The notes: generated by a model from the letters alone, not told the origin. Counted from the stretch's first letter, positions 9,406 to 17,758 are shown. The stretch: DNA of 64,000 nt from Bacillus sp. HMF5848 (GCF_003944835.1 NZ_RWIV01000001.1:566001-630000), one strand, 5' to 3'. Made by a program: numbers and translations.

Positions 9406-9533
9406 AGCACATCATAATAGTTAGGTGTGCATTTTGTTTATCGGTATTTGATAAATTATGTAAAAAAATACTAGTTTCCTATTGTTAATGTAATATAAGA
9501 TGAATATAGGTATTAACATTAGGAGGAGTGCTC

Positions 9534-10319
9534 GTGCGTTTATCAGAGATACATCCCGTCATATATCATGCGCGTATTGAACAAAAGCGACTATTTCGAT
9601 ATGTTAAAAATATGAAAGACAGAAAGCATTTTGCGAAAAGCTTTAGTGATACGTCACTTTCATTTACATGTAAAAAGCATCAGTCATTATTACGACGAAA
9701 ACTAGGTGATAGTGATCCGCAGCTTCAAGAAAACAAAATTACGAATATAACGTTAGCATCAAGTAAGATTGATGGCATTATTATTCAACCAGGACAGATT
9801 TTCTCGTTTTGGGAGCTTGTAGGGCGAACTAGTAAATCAAAAGGATATATAGAAGGAATGCTGCTCTCCATGGGGGAGGTTAAAAGAGGAGTTGGTGGGG
9901 GGATTTGTCAGCTCGCAAATCTGCTATTTTGGATGGCACTACATACACCGCTAGAGGTGAAAGAAAGATATCACCACAGCTTTGATCCATTTCCAGATGA
10001 AGGGCGAGTGCTTCCGTTTGGGACTGGAGCAGGTGTTTTCTATAATTATGTCGACCTTCAATTCCACAATTCAACTAAGCAATCTTTTCAAATAAAAGTA
10101 TGGCTGACTGATGTACATTTAAAAGGTACGATTCTGACTGATAAGGAATGGCCATTGTCGTATCACATAGAAGAAAGAAATCATGCATTTATAAAAAAGG
10201 CAGAGAAAAACTATCGTAAAAATGAAATTTGGCGTAAAACAATCGATAAACGAACAGGGAATTGTATAAAAGAAAACATGTTATTCAAGAACTTTTCTGA
10301 AGTAAAATATGAACTTTAG
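9534..10319 (+). CDS. VanW family protein
   Basis: A 261-residue protein with the VanW core: LASSKIDGIIIQPGQIFSFW, then GVGGGICQLANLLFWMAL and HHSFDPFPDEGRVLPFGTGA (about 75-175). VanW proteins appear in vancomycin-resistance clusters and widely elsewhere in Bacilli; their biochemical role is unknown, so no resistance role should be assumed. No other van gene is present. The start is GTG 9534, 7 nt after AGGAGG. The C-terminal 70 residues are Lys-rich. A REP-like element begins 8 bases after the stop. Confidence 0.88.
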   Translation: MRLSEIHPVIYHARIEQKRLFRYVKNMKDRKHFAKSFSDTSLSFTCKKHQSLLRRKLGDSDPQLQENKITNITLASSKIDGIIIQPGQIFSFWELVGRTSKSKGYIEGMLLSMGEVKRGVGGGICQLANLLFWMALHTPLEVKERYHHSFDPFPDEGRVLPFGTGAGVFYNYVDLQFHNSTKQSFQIKVWLTDVHLKGTILTDKEWPLSYHIEERNHAFIKKAEKNYRKNEIWRKTIDKRTGNCIKENMLFKNFSEVKYEL

Positions 10320-10326
10320 GATGTGT

Positions 10327-10422
10327 GGGGACGGTTCTCATGCTTCCTTCGGTTGGCGAAGGAAGCATGAGAACCGTCCCTACTCTGCCGGGGGTCAGAC
10401 TGAGAACCGTCGCCACTCTGCC
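10327..10422. repeat. REP/BIME-like palindromic element, copy 1
   Basis: A perfect 24-bp inverted repeat begins GGGACGGTTCTCATGCTTCC, has the 5-nt loop GTTGG and spans 10328-10380. A second, shorter tail follows, with another GAGAACCGTC half-arm and ending CACTCTGCC. Copies 2 (11299-11393) and 3 (12468-12562) are nearly identical. The element ends just before the RBS AAGGAGG (10425-10431) of the next gene. Confidence 0.85.
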
Positions 10423-10438
10423 ATAAGGAGGAAAAATG

Positions 10439-11290
10439 ATGCAAGAACATATAGTTCAATTGAAAGATGCACAGTTACACGTAACACAGTATAGCGAGGC
10501 AGGGGAGCCGGTGTTTCTTCTGCATCCAGGTGGATTCAATGGGTTTATTTGGAGTAAAGTAATCCCGTATCTTAAAAATCATTTTATGGTGTATACGGTA
10601 GATTTTAGAGGCCATGGGCGCTCGCCTTATACGAAAAGTGGCTATGAGATGGAAAATCAAGCAAACGATTTGATTGCGATAATGGATGAATTGAATTTAG
10701 ATAGGGTACATATGGTTGGGAATTCACTAGGAACAGATGTTGCAGTACATGCAGCGGCGATGTATTCAGATCGTGTAAAGTCCTTAGTAAATATAGATGC
10801 AGGGATGTTAAACTTCATTGGTGAACATGGTGAGATGGATGGGACTAAGGAAGAGTGGCTTAAGAAAGCACGAGAAAAACAAATCATCGAATTCGACTCG
10901 CGAAGTGATTTTAAGCAGTTCATCGCAGAGGTCTTCGGTGAATTTGGTGATGAGTATGTGCAGCTATGTGGTGAACATGTACTTTTAAGAACTTTATCGA
11001 ATGGTAAGCTAACACATATGATGCCTTCTGAATGTTATGAGCAATTAATGGAGGCGTGGTGTGACATTCATTTTGAGAGCTGCTATCCTTCTGTAAAGTG
11101 TCCTGTGCTGTTTTTACCAGCAGAGAGAGAACCTAAGCTAGCGGAAAAGCTTGTGATGGTGGAACACTATAAGCAGTATCTTTCAGACTGCGAGGTCGTC
11201 ATAATAGAAGGGATGACACACATTCCTTTAACAAGTCATGCATCAGAATTAAGTCATGTTATAAGAAAATTTTTCAATCGAATAAGCTAG
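10439..11290 (+). CDS. Alpha/beta-hydrolase fold protein
   Basis: A 283-residue single-domain hydrolase. It shows the oxyanion-hole motif HPGG (about 29-32), the strand-helix DFRGHGRS (about 57-64), the nucleophile elbow GNSLGT with Ser at about 95, and a C-terminal His in GMTHIPL (about 258-264). The expected acid residue lies near PAEREPK and is less certain. No signal peptide is present. This fold covers esterases, lactonases, C-C hydrolases and haloperoxidases, and the sequence does not decide between them. ATG 10439 is 7 nt from AAGGAGG; ATG 10436 is also possible. The gene lies between two REP-like copies. Confidence 0.85.
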   Translation: MQEHIVQLKDAQLHVTQYSEAGEPVFLLHPGGFNGFIWSKVIPYLKNHFMVYTVDFRGHGRSPYTKSGYEMENQANDLIAIMDELNLDRVHMVGNSLGTDVAVHAAAMYSDRVKSLVNIDAGMLNFIGEHGEMDGTKEEWLKKAREKQIIEFDSRSDFKQFIAEVFGEFGDEYVQLCGEHVLLRTLSNGKLTHMMPSECYEQLMEAWCDIHFESCYPSVKCPVLFLPAEREPKLAEKLVMVEHYKQYLSDCEVVIIEGMTHIPLTSHASELSHVIRKFFNRIS

Positions 11291-11298
11291 GGATGTGT

Positions 11299-11393
11299 GG
11301 GGACGGTTCTCATGCTTCCTTCGGTTGGCGAAGGAAGCATAAGAACCGTCCCTTGTCTGCCGTGGGCAGACTAAGAACCGTCCCCACTTTGCC
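11299..11393. repeat. REP/BIME-like palindromic element, copy 2
   Basis: The same element as at 10327 and 12468, starting 8 bases after the hydrolase stop. The 24-bp arm has one mismatch here (CATAAGAACC in place of CATGAGAACC). The tail contains a small inverted repeat GTCTGCC/GGGCAGAC and ends GAACCGTCCCCACTTTGCC. Confidence 0.85.
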
Positions 11394-11467
11394 CTAGTCT
11401 ATTAATAATTTGATTACGACTGTCCATACTATGCTTAATGATAACAATAAAGAGGGTGTAAGGATTA

Positions 11468-12457
11468 GTGGCAACCAATCATATTGATATGACAGCAACG
11501 GAGATGGGGTATTTATGGTCCACATATCAGGCTGAAACATTAAATTATTGCATGTTAACATATTTCAACAGTATTGCAGAGGATCCTGAAATAAAACAGT
11601 TAAATGCATCTACACTACAATCATGTAAAAATAATATTAATCGTTTAAAAGAGATATTTGGAGGTGACACCTTTCCCATTCCAGTCGGATTTGGTGATAA
11701 TGATTTGATTCAAAATTCCGAGAGGTTATATACTGACCCGTTTATATTATATTTTCAATGGTTTATAGGAAAAGGTAATCTCAATTACAGTTCAAAAGCC
11801 ATTAATACAATTGCTAGAGATGATGTATTTTCTTTTTATGAAGACTTTTCTTTAGAATCCTTAAAATTACTAAAGAATGCGCGACAGACACTTTTATCAA
11901 AGGGACTTTGGATACGTGCACCATACATTCCGATTCCAGAATCAATTGATTATGTTAAAAAAGAGAGTTTTCTAAATGGGTGGTTTGGTGATGAGCGACC
12001 TCTTGCTGGTATTGAGATAGCAAGTATATTCTACAATATAATCACCAATACGTTAGGCTTGTCTTTAATGCAAAGCTTTGCACAAGTAACTCATAAAGGT
12101 GACGTCCACAAATATATAATGAGAGGAAAAGCTATTGCAGAGAAGCACATAGATGCATTATCGACATTGCTTCAAAAAGAAAATATTCCTACACCCACTA
12201 CATGGAATGCTGGAGTGACAGCTTCCACAGAATCACCTTTTTCTGAAAAATTAATGCTATATTTAGTAAGCTTTTTAAATGCCCAAGGTATAAGTAACTA
12301 TGGTGATGCTACATCCACCATTATTAGGCGAGATGTGGGACTTGCATTTTCGAGATTAGCGGCAGAAATTGCAGCGTTTGCCGAGGATGGTACGGAGCTA
12401 TTAATTAGTAAAGGTTGGATGGAAATGCCCCCTCAAGCTAAGAAAAAGTTGAAATAA
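11468..12457 (+). CDS. DUF3231 family protein
   Basis: A 329-residue protein made of two related halves (about 1-160 and 165-329), each an all-alpha bundle of the DUF3231 type common in spore-forming Bacillaceae. The halves share a pattern: an entry helix with E..LW or E.AS, a central helix ending in G.NLN or GD, and a final LISKGW/LLSKGLW..P motif, seen as TLLSKGLWIRAPYIPIPE at about 143-160 and LLISKGWMEMPPQAKK near the end. The fold is probably ferritin-like; its function is unknown. The start is GTG 11468. It is flanked by REP-like copies 2 and 3. Confidence 0.8.
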   Translation: MATNHIDMTATEMGYLWSTYQAETLNYCMLTYFNSIAEDPEIKQLNASTLQSCKNNINRLKEIFGGDTFPIPVGFGDNDLIQNSERLYTDPFILYFQWFIGKGNLNYSSKAINTIARDDVFSFYEDFSLESLKLLKNARQTLLSKGLWIRAPYIPIPESIDYVKKESFLNGWFGDERPLAGIEIASIFYNIITNTLGLSLMQSFAQVTHKGDVHKYIMRGKAIAEKHIDALSTLLQKENIPTPTTWNAGVTASTESPFSEKLMLYLVSFLNAQGISNYGDATSTIIRRDVGLAFSRLAAEIAAFAEDGTELLISKGWMEMPPQAKKKLK

Positions 12458-12467
12458 TGGACGCGTG

Positions 12468-12562
12468 GGGACGGTTCTCATGCTTCCTTCGGGTGGCGAA
12501 GGAAGCATGAGAACCGTCCCTTGTCTGCCGGGGGCAGACTGAGAACCGTCCCCACTTTGCCA
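12468..12562. repeat. REP/BIME-like palindromic element, copy 3
   Basis: The third copy, 10 bases after the DUF3231 stop. Its arms are the same GGGACGGTTCTCATGCTTCC-type inverted repeat with loop GGTGG, and the tail is GTCTGCCGGGGGCAGACTG ending in CCCCACTTTGCC. It lies between convergent genes. Confidence 0.85.
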
Positions 12563-12582
12563 GCGGATCAAATCAACAGTCT

Positions 12583-13422
12583 TTAATCAGGTGATAATGA
12601 TCCATACACCTTTTTTAAACGTAACAATAATAGGTGAGAAAGTAACCTAATTGGTAGGATTGTCCGCCAATATCCTCCTTTAACGTTCAATATCCTCAAC
12701 TTAATAAGGATAGAGTCTATCCCTACAATTAAAGATATAGGTAAAACGTTTATCCTGTTCCTTCTCTCTAAAAGAAAAGCAGTCATGATTGTTTCAAAGC
12801 TTAAATACAACTTCACAAAAGCATAGTGAAAATACCAAGACTTTTTAGTGAATGCGACAGGTTTAAATTTAAACTTCTTAAAAAGGGACAGTATAAAAAA
12901 TAAACTCATATACAATACGTGAAATGTATTGTAAACAGCCAATTTCAACATTAACTTATTGCCTTTCTTTATTTCTTTATAGCATGTATCGCTAATATAA
13001 AAGGAAACAAAGAGGAAAAATGCTGTATATTTCGTTTTCCACCACTTGTTCGTATAAATTTTTAATGTTAGGAAGGTCCGTTCTATTATGAAAAAATATA
13101 ACGTAAATAATAATTTGATTTTCCATCCTAATTGAAATGCTGAAATGAAAATACCGACAGTTGGGACAAATAAGGCTTGGGAGAATATTGACCCTAGTGA
13201 ATTATCCTGCTCTTTGTTTTTTATAAATTTCGTTTTGTACTTATAGGCTTCAAGTATGTATAAAGGATATTCGAAGTAAAAAGCCAGCCCCACAACCGTA
13301 AGGAACGACAAAAAAACAGCTTTTCTATTATTTTTCTTTTTGTATATAGTGAAAATTAATAACAAGCTGTGGACTATTAATAGCCCTATATAACTGTACC
13401 TGTTAATATTTTTTTTGTTCAC
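12583..13422 (-). CDS. Multi-pass membrane protein of unknown function
   Basis: A 279-residue, strongly hydrophobic and Lys/Arg-rich protein with about six to seven membrane segments, judged from hydrophobic runs at about 8-27, 36-55, 85-115, 130-150, 160-182 and in the C-terminal third. The C-terminal segment (LIVGIDSILIKLRILNVKGG..) is loosely like the CBO0543-type protein at 1669, but I cannot claim homology. GTG 13422 is preceded by AAGGAG at 8 nt. It has no partner genes and is convergent with DUF3231. Confidence 0.6.
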   Translation of the reverse strand: MNKKNINRYSYIGLLIVHSLLLIFTIYKKKNNRKAVFLSFLTVVGLAFYFEYPLYILEAYKYKTKFIKNKEQDNSLGSIFSQALFVPTVGIFISAFQLGWKIKLLFTLYFFIIERTFLTLKIYTNKWWKTKYTAFFLFVSFYISDTCYKEIKKGNKLMLKLAVYNTFHVLYMSLFFILSLFKKFKFKPVAFTKKSWYFHYAFVKLYLSFETIMTAFLLERRNRINVLPISLIVGIDSILIKLRILNVKGGYWRTILPIRLLSHLLLLRLKKVYGSLSPD

Positions 13423-13829
13423 AAACTAAACTCCTTCCCCCATTGTGGATGGACGTGTTAATTAGTATGTCTTATGAAAAGGTAAAAATGTCTATTTAGC
13501 ATATATGTTTTTATTTATTTTTCCTAAGAAGTGATCTCGTATATGAGAGTTACTTACTATTGTTTCGAAAACAAAAGGTGTAACAAGTTAGTTACAAAGG
13601 AGATCATCTTTAGGCTCAAATAAGGTGCCTTACGCTTTTCTCTTTCAAATTATAATTTTCTGCACCGTCCCTCCCCTCAACTTAAACTGCATAACAAAAA
13701 ATGCAAATCAAAGTCTATATAATACATTTTCCCAGCTTAATTAAAGAATGTTTTGCATATTGTGTAAGAATCTCACCATATACATAAGGAGAACAAAACT
13801 GATTATGGTTCTTGCGAAGGGGAGAGGGC
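13423..13829. promoter_or_regulatory. Intergenic region upstream of the hydrogenase operon
   Basis: 407 bases between divergent genes. I see no coding sequence. The region must hold the hydrogenase promoter; a GCATATT at 13755-13761 resembles a sigma-E -35 box, but the downstream TATACATA lies 17 bases away instead of about 14, so I do not call a promoter. AAGGGGAGAGG at 13817-13827 is the RBS of the first operon gene. Confidence 0.35.
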
Positions 13830-14357
13830 ATGCAAAACGTTGCTTTGTTGAGGTTGCAACTGAACCATCATGTAACACAGGCACGTCAAGATATCTATAC
13901 CTTATCCATGCTTCAGGATAACTCGATGAAACAGAGAGTGCTACAACGCTTATGGGATCATATTTCATCGATTCACTTTATAAGTGAGTTACTAGCCAAT
14001 CAGGCTCAACATAATTATTATGTGTCACCAATGCAAACACAACTCCCTGCACAACCTTACAGTGCAGATCAGTCATACATGCCACCAATCACTCCATCAC
14101 CGGAACCAACCGTTTCACTACCTGCTTCCCGTACTTTTACAATAGAAGAATTGGCGCGATTTGATGGGAAAAATGGGAGAGCTGCCTATGTGGCGGTAGA
14201 TGGGGTTGTGTACGATGTGACAAACAACCGGGCTTGGGCCGCTGCTACACATTTTGCCTTAACGGCTGGCAAAGAGCATACGGAGGAATTTGCGTCTTGC
14301 CATGCGGGACAACGCTATATTTTAGAATCACTACCTGTAGTAGGGAGGTTAATATAA
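13830..14357 (+). CDS. Cytochrome b5-like heme-binding domain protein of the hydrogenase operon
   Basis: A 175-residue soluble protein. Residues 1-55 form a helical region rich in His and Gln, 56-95 a Pro/Gln linker, and about 100-175 a cytochrome-b5/MAPR-like domain: TFTIEELARFDGKNGRAAYV, VVYDVTNN, ATHFALTAGKEHTEEFASCH. Candidate heme ligands are the His residues in THFAL and the EHTEEFASCH segment. It is the first gene of the operon, and its stop overlaps the ATG of the small subunit by one base, so it is probably made with the hydrogenase. I infer an electron-transfer or assembly role; neither is shown by sequence alone. ATG 13830 has an excellent RBS; the upstream TTG at 13812 does not. 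Confidence 0.8.
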   Translation: MQNVALLRLQLNHHVTQARQDIYTLSMLQDNSMKQRVLQRLWDHISSIHFISELLANQAQHNYYVSPMQTQLPAQPYSADQSYMPPITPSPEPTVSLPASRTFTIEELARFDGKNGRAAYVAVDGVVYDVTNNRAWAAATHFALTAGKEHTEEFASCHAGQRYILESLPVVGRLI

Positions 14358-15262
14358 TGGGTAGAACTATTTTACCTCCAGAGTCTATGACAAATGAAGC
14401 TATTGCAGAAAGATTAACAACAAAAGCTAGAAATAGCTTAGAGAGAGGAGTTATTCGTAAAAAAAATCTAGTGTATTTAGAGTTAAACGGGTGTTCAGGT
14501 AATATTATCTCTTTTTTAAACGGAGACAATCCTGATTTTTCATATATGCTACAATCCATGGTTAATCTTCAATATAGCAACAGCTTAATGGCTGCTGAAG
14601 GAGAACAAGCTATTGAGAGGCTAATGAGTATGTTAGATGAAGAATATATATTAGCTGTGGAGGGGGCAGTGGCTCTCAAAAACAATGGTTTATATAACAT
14701 AATAGGCAGCTGGAAAGGGAGACCCTTTACTGGGCTTGAAGCGGTAACATTGTTAAGTGAAAAAGCAACACACATTTTAGCAGTAGGGGCGTGTGCTACG
14801 CATGGTGGTGTGTCGGCGGCTAAGCCCAATCCCTCTGAATCAGTAGGGCTTGATCGAGTTCTTCCGAATAAAAAAATAATTAAGCTTCCAGGCTGTCCTG
14901 TTCATCCGGATTGGTTCTTAGGAACGCTAGCACACCTTTTGTTATATGGACAACCGGACACTGACAACTTAGGTAGACCTTTAATGTTTTACAGTACTCT
15001 TATACACGATCGATGCCCAAGGCGACCTTTTTTTGACCGGGGTATATTCGCAGAGAAGCTAGGTGATAAGGAATGTCTGTTTAAGCTTGGCTGCAGAGGG
15101 CCTGTTACGAGAGTAGACTGCCCAACTAGACAATGGAATGGTCATGTGAATTGGCCGATTGGCGATAACACCCCATGTATTGGATGCGCGCAGTTTGGGT
15201 TCCCAGATGCGATGGCTCCTTTTATAAGCTATGACACAACAAGGGTGGTGACTGATGAGTAG
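14357..15262 (+). CDS. [NiFe]-hydrogenase small subunit, Tat-less, group 2a-like
   Basis: The 301-residue iron-sulfur subunit carries electrons from the NiFe site. Cluster ligands are visible: proximal Cys46 in NGCSGN, then Cys in GACATHGG (about 146) and PGCPVHP (about 180); medial/distal ligands in HDRC, ECLFKLGC, DCPTRQWN and PCIGC. The usual CxxC at the proximal cluster reads C46-S-G-N49, so one Cys is replaced by Asn, as I recall for cyanobacterial HupS-type group 2a enzymes. There is no twin-arginine signal, so the enzyme stays in the cytoplasm. The start at ATG 14357 follows GGGAGG. An in-frame extension upstream would overlap the b5-like gene and is rejected. Confidence 0.9.
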   Translation: MGRTILPPESMTNEAIAERLTTKARNSLERGVIRKKNLVYLELNGCSGNIISFLNGDNPDFSYMLQSMVNLQYSNSLMAAEGEQAIERLMSMLDEEYILAVEGAVALKNNGLYNIIGSWKGRPFTGLEAVTLLSEKATHILAVGACATHGGVSAAKPNPSESVGLDRVLPNKKIIKLPGCPVHPDWFLGTLAHLLLYGQPDTDNLGRPLMFYSTLIHDRCPRRPFFDRGIFAEKLGDKECLFKLGCRGPVTRVDCPTRQWNGHVNWPIGDNTPCIGCAQFGFPDAMAPFISYDTTRVVTDE

Positions 15263-16661
15263 GAGAATTGTTATAAATCCACTGACCCGTATTAGCGGCT
15301 TTATGGAAATAGAAGTGATGGTAGACAATAATGAGATTGTGGATGCCAAAACAAAGGGGCATTTATTTAGAGGGTTTGAGCAAATGTTAGTAGGGAGAAG
15401 TCCTTTTGATGCCGTTTATTTTACACAACGTATATGTGGTATTTGTTCAGCTGCTCATTCTATGGCATCATCGTTAGCTTTAGAAGATGCCTTGAATATT
15501 GAGCCGATGGAACAAGGAAGGTATTTACGAGACATTATTCATTGCTGTGAATTTTTACAAAATCATATCCGCCATTTTTATCAATATACTGTACCAGACT
15601 ATGTAGATATAGAACACAATCCTCTATTCCAATCTGAACATGCCGATTTTCGTCTGCCGAAACCCATTCAAGACAGAATTGCAAAAAACTACTTTGAATC
15701 TCTTGCCATTAGTCGCTCGGCTCATCAGATGCTGGCTGTATTGGGAGGAAAAGCTCCTCACAACCATGGGGTTTTTATTGGTGGTATTACCACGCAGGCA
15801 ACAGCAGAAAAAATAGTACATCTTGACTCTATTTTACAGAAAATCTCTGTTTTTATTAATGAAAACATGATTCCTGATGTATACGATATCGCTGCTTATT
15901 ATCCAGAGTACTATCATATCGGCGGAGGCTATGGAAATCTGTTAACTTACGGATCTTTTAATAATTATAAAGATTTAGGGACATTGTATGTGGATCCATT
16001 AGTACTAACTGGTGGAGTTGTTGAAAAGTTTGATGACACAGATATTCAAGAAAAAATAGAATATGCATGGTTCGAAGCGAAAGATACAATGTATCACCCT
16101 AGTGAAGTAGTGCCTGAGCCAGATATGGACAAAGAAAAAGCATATTCTTGGGTTAAAGCACCAAGATATAAAAACCTTCCATTTGAGGTAGGACCGTTAG
16201 CTAGGTTAATATTGAGCGGAGCCTATGAGTTTCGCGTTTCTGCAATGGATCGGACAATTGCGAGAGCACTCGAAGCAAAGAAAATCGCAGAGGTTATGGG
16301 TGTTTTATTAAAACATGTAGAACCAGGTGTAGATGTTCAACGGAAGTATGATCTACCAGAGGAAGCTGTTGGGAAAGGATTAGTTGACACTACAAGAGGG
16401 GCTTTGGGACATTGGCTAAAAATACGTGACCAAAAGTTATCATTTTATCAGATTATTACTCCTTCATCATGGGATTTCTCAACGCGAGACGACTTGGGGT
16501 ATAGAGGGGTTGCTGAAGAAGCTTTAATAGGGATGAAGATTAATGACCCCGAAAATCCTGCGGAGATTGGAAGGGTATTGAGGTCTTTTGATCCTTGTAT
16601 GTCATGTGCTACTCATATTTATAGTCTTGGGAAAAAAGTAAAGACAATAAAGGTGTTTTAA
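15255..16661 (+). CDS. [NiFe]-hydrogenase large (catalytic) subunit
   Basis: A 468-residue subunit that binds the NiFe(CN)2CO centre. The N-terminal motif RICGICSAAH (about 59-68) and the C-terminal motif DPCMSCATH (about 445-453) supply the four Cys ligands. Fifteen residues follow the last His, the extension removed by the dedicated endopeptidase encoded next. The N-terminal INPLTRISG is canonical. It overlaps the small subunit by 8 bp. With the Tat-less small subunit, it forms a cytoplasmic or membrane-face enzyme that probably oxidises H2; direction and physiological acceptor are inferred. No hypABCDEF maturation genes lie in the window. Confidence 0.93.
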   Translation: MSRRIVINPLTRISGFMEIEVMVDNNEIVDAKTKGHLFRGFEQMLVGRSPFDAVYFTQRICGICSAAHSMASSLALEDALNIEPMEQGRYLRDIIHCCEFLQNHIRHFYQYTVPDYVDIEHNPLFQSEHADFRLPKPIQDRIAKNYFESLAISRSAHQMLAVLGGKAPHNHGVFIGGITTQATAEKIVHLDSILQKISVFINENMIPDVYDIAAYYPEYYHIGGGYGNLLTYGSFNNYKDLGTLYVDPLVLTGGVVEKFDDTDIQEKIEYAWFEAKDTMYHPSEVVPEPDMDKEKAYSWVKAPRYKNLPFEVGPLARLILSGAYEFRVSAMDRTIARALEAKKIAEVMGVLLKHVEPGVDVQRKYDLPEEAVGKGLVDTTRGALGHWLKIRDQKLSFYQIITPSSWDFSTRDDLGYRGVAEEALIGMKINDPENPAEIGRVLRSFDPCMSCATHIYSLGKKVKTIKVF

Positions 16662-17107
16662 TGAAGAAGATTGTTGTAATCGGTATAGGAAATCAATTAA
16701 TGATGGATGACGGTATTGGCAATTATGTCGTCATGGAGCTAGCAAAAGATAATACGATGAATAATGTTGAACATATAATTGGGGAGTCTGATATAGACTA
16801 TTGTCTTGAGAGGATGGAAGGGGCTACTAAGGTGATAATAATTGATGCAATATGTACCAACAAGACACCAGGAGATGTATCTGTCTTTCCTATTGAGAAT
16901 TTTCTAGAGCAGACATTTTTGAGTATCTCCGCTCATGATGAGCATTTATTTCATATGTTAAAACTAAAAAAAGATACGGTTAAAGGTTATGTTATAGGAA
17001 TTGAACCAGCTGAATTACAATTTAACCTTGGTTTAAGTGAAATCTTATCGGAAAGATGGAATGTAATCATCGGTGATGTCAAAAAAGCTATTTATACATT
17101 AATATAA
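16661..17107 (+). CDS. Hydrogenase maturation endopeptidase (HyaD/HybD-like)
   Basis: A 148-residue protease of the HyaD/HupD family with the N-terminal motif GIGNQLMMDDGIG. The acidic residues after it, a middle Asp (IIIDAICTNKTPGDV) and the His region SAHDEH are the nickel-sensing/cleavage residues of the family. It removes the 15-residue C-terminal extension of the large subunit once nickel is inserted. It starts on the last base of the large-subunit stop codon, and a terminator follows immediately, so it is the last gene of the four-gene operon. Confidence 0.9.
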   Translation: MKKIVVIGIGNQLMMDDGIGNYVVMELAKDNTMNNVEHIIGESDIDYCLERMEGATKVIIIDAICTNKTPGDVSVFPIENFLEQTFLSISAHDEHLFHMLKLKKDTVKGYVIGIEPAELQFNLGLSEILSERWNVIIGDVKKAIYTLI

Positions 17108-17114
17108 TAAGCGT

Positions 17115-17157
17115 AATGCCAGTCAAACGTAACTCACGGAGGACTGGCATTTTTTAT
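17115..17157 (+). terminator. Terminator of the hydrogenase operon
   Basis: AATGCCAGTC pairs with GACTGGCATT across a 17-nt loop, followed by TTTTTT, 8 bases after the protease stop. Confidence 0.85.
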
Positions 17158-17576
17158 TTAAACCATAGAGCTATGCTTGACTAGTTTTTTAATGCTAGTG
17201 GGAGGCTTTTCTTTATGATCGATTTGTAAAAATGAAAGTTCACGGAAGTTTATTAATGTCATAAAGAAACTAATCTGATTGCAGTGACTTTGTGAAACTT
17301 GTAAAAAGTGTACAAGTGATGATGGTAAGGGAAGTTTAGTTTCAAAAAGATGTGGTCACGACAGTAAAATATGTGTACACGAGATTAATACAGCCGACTT
17401 ACAATGAGATTAAATTGACACGAATTGAAATGGATATGAAAAAGTCGTTGAACGTATAGTGGCATGCGTTGGCAACAGTTCAACATGTCTCCATAAAAAT
17501 GGGTGTAACATTGTTTTTTATGCATGTTTTTTAAAGTGATAGCACATCTTGGTGGTAAATTGGGGTTTTATCCATA

Positions 17577-17604
17577 ACGAATGATAGGTGTTTTACATAT
17601 TGTA
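17577..17604 (+). promoter_or_regulatory. Sigma-K-type promoter for the YjcZ pair
   Basis: AC at 17577-17578 and CATATTGTA at 17596-17604, 17 bases apart, fit the sigma-K consensus (AC, 16-17 bp, CATANNNTA). It lies 30 bases ahead of the first miniprotein, consistent with late mother-cell expression. The rest of 17158-17576 holds no gene I can support. Confidence 0.55.
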
Positions 17605-17633
17605 TAACACAACGGTAAAAGGAGGTGCTATGA

Positions 17634-17735
17634 ATGGGTGCAACTGGAGGTTATGGAGCAGGCTTTGCTCTAATCGTTGTATTGTTTATCCTATTAATCA
17701 TTGTAGGAGCAGCGTATGTTGGTTATGGCTACTAA
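17634..17735 (+). CDS. YjcZ-family sporulation miniprotein 1
   Basis: A 33-residue peptide: a Gly/Ala/Tyr-rich start (MGATGGYGAG), one hydrophobic helix [17 protein letters not shown] and the short tail YVGYGY. This is the YjcZ-type sporulation miniprotein pattern of Bacilli. ATG 17634 gives this family sequence, with GGAGGTG 7 nt upstream; the alternative ATG at 17630 leads into another frame. It is a spore- or mother-cell-membrane peptide of unknown biochemical function. It is paired with the next gene, 23 bases downstream. Confidence 0.85.
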   Translation: MGATGGYGAGFALIVVLFILLIIVGAAYVGYGY

Positions 17736-17758
17736 TATAATAAAGGAGTGATTTTTTT

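Noticed and set aside
9534-10319. Vancomycin-resistance locus because of VanW
   Set aside because: No vanA/B-type ligase, vanH, vanX or vanRS genes are present; VanW proteins are common in Bacilli outside resistance clusters.
10309-10494. 61-codon open frame across the first REP-like copy
   Set aside because: It is mostly repeat DNA, overlaps the vanW end and the hydrolase start, and has no RBS.
13755-13790. Sigma-E-like promoter before the hydrogenase operon
   Set aside because: The -35 element is good but the spacer is 17 instead of about 14 bases and the -10 box is imperfect.
14234-14356. Longer N-terminus for the hydrogenase small subunit
   Set aside because: It would overlap the cytochrome-b5-like gene in another frame; ATG 14357 has a strong RBS and gives the family start.
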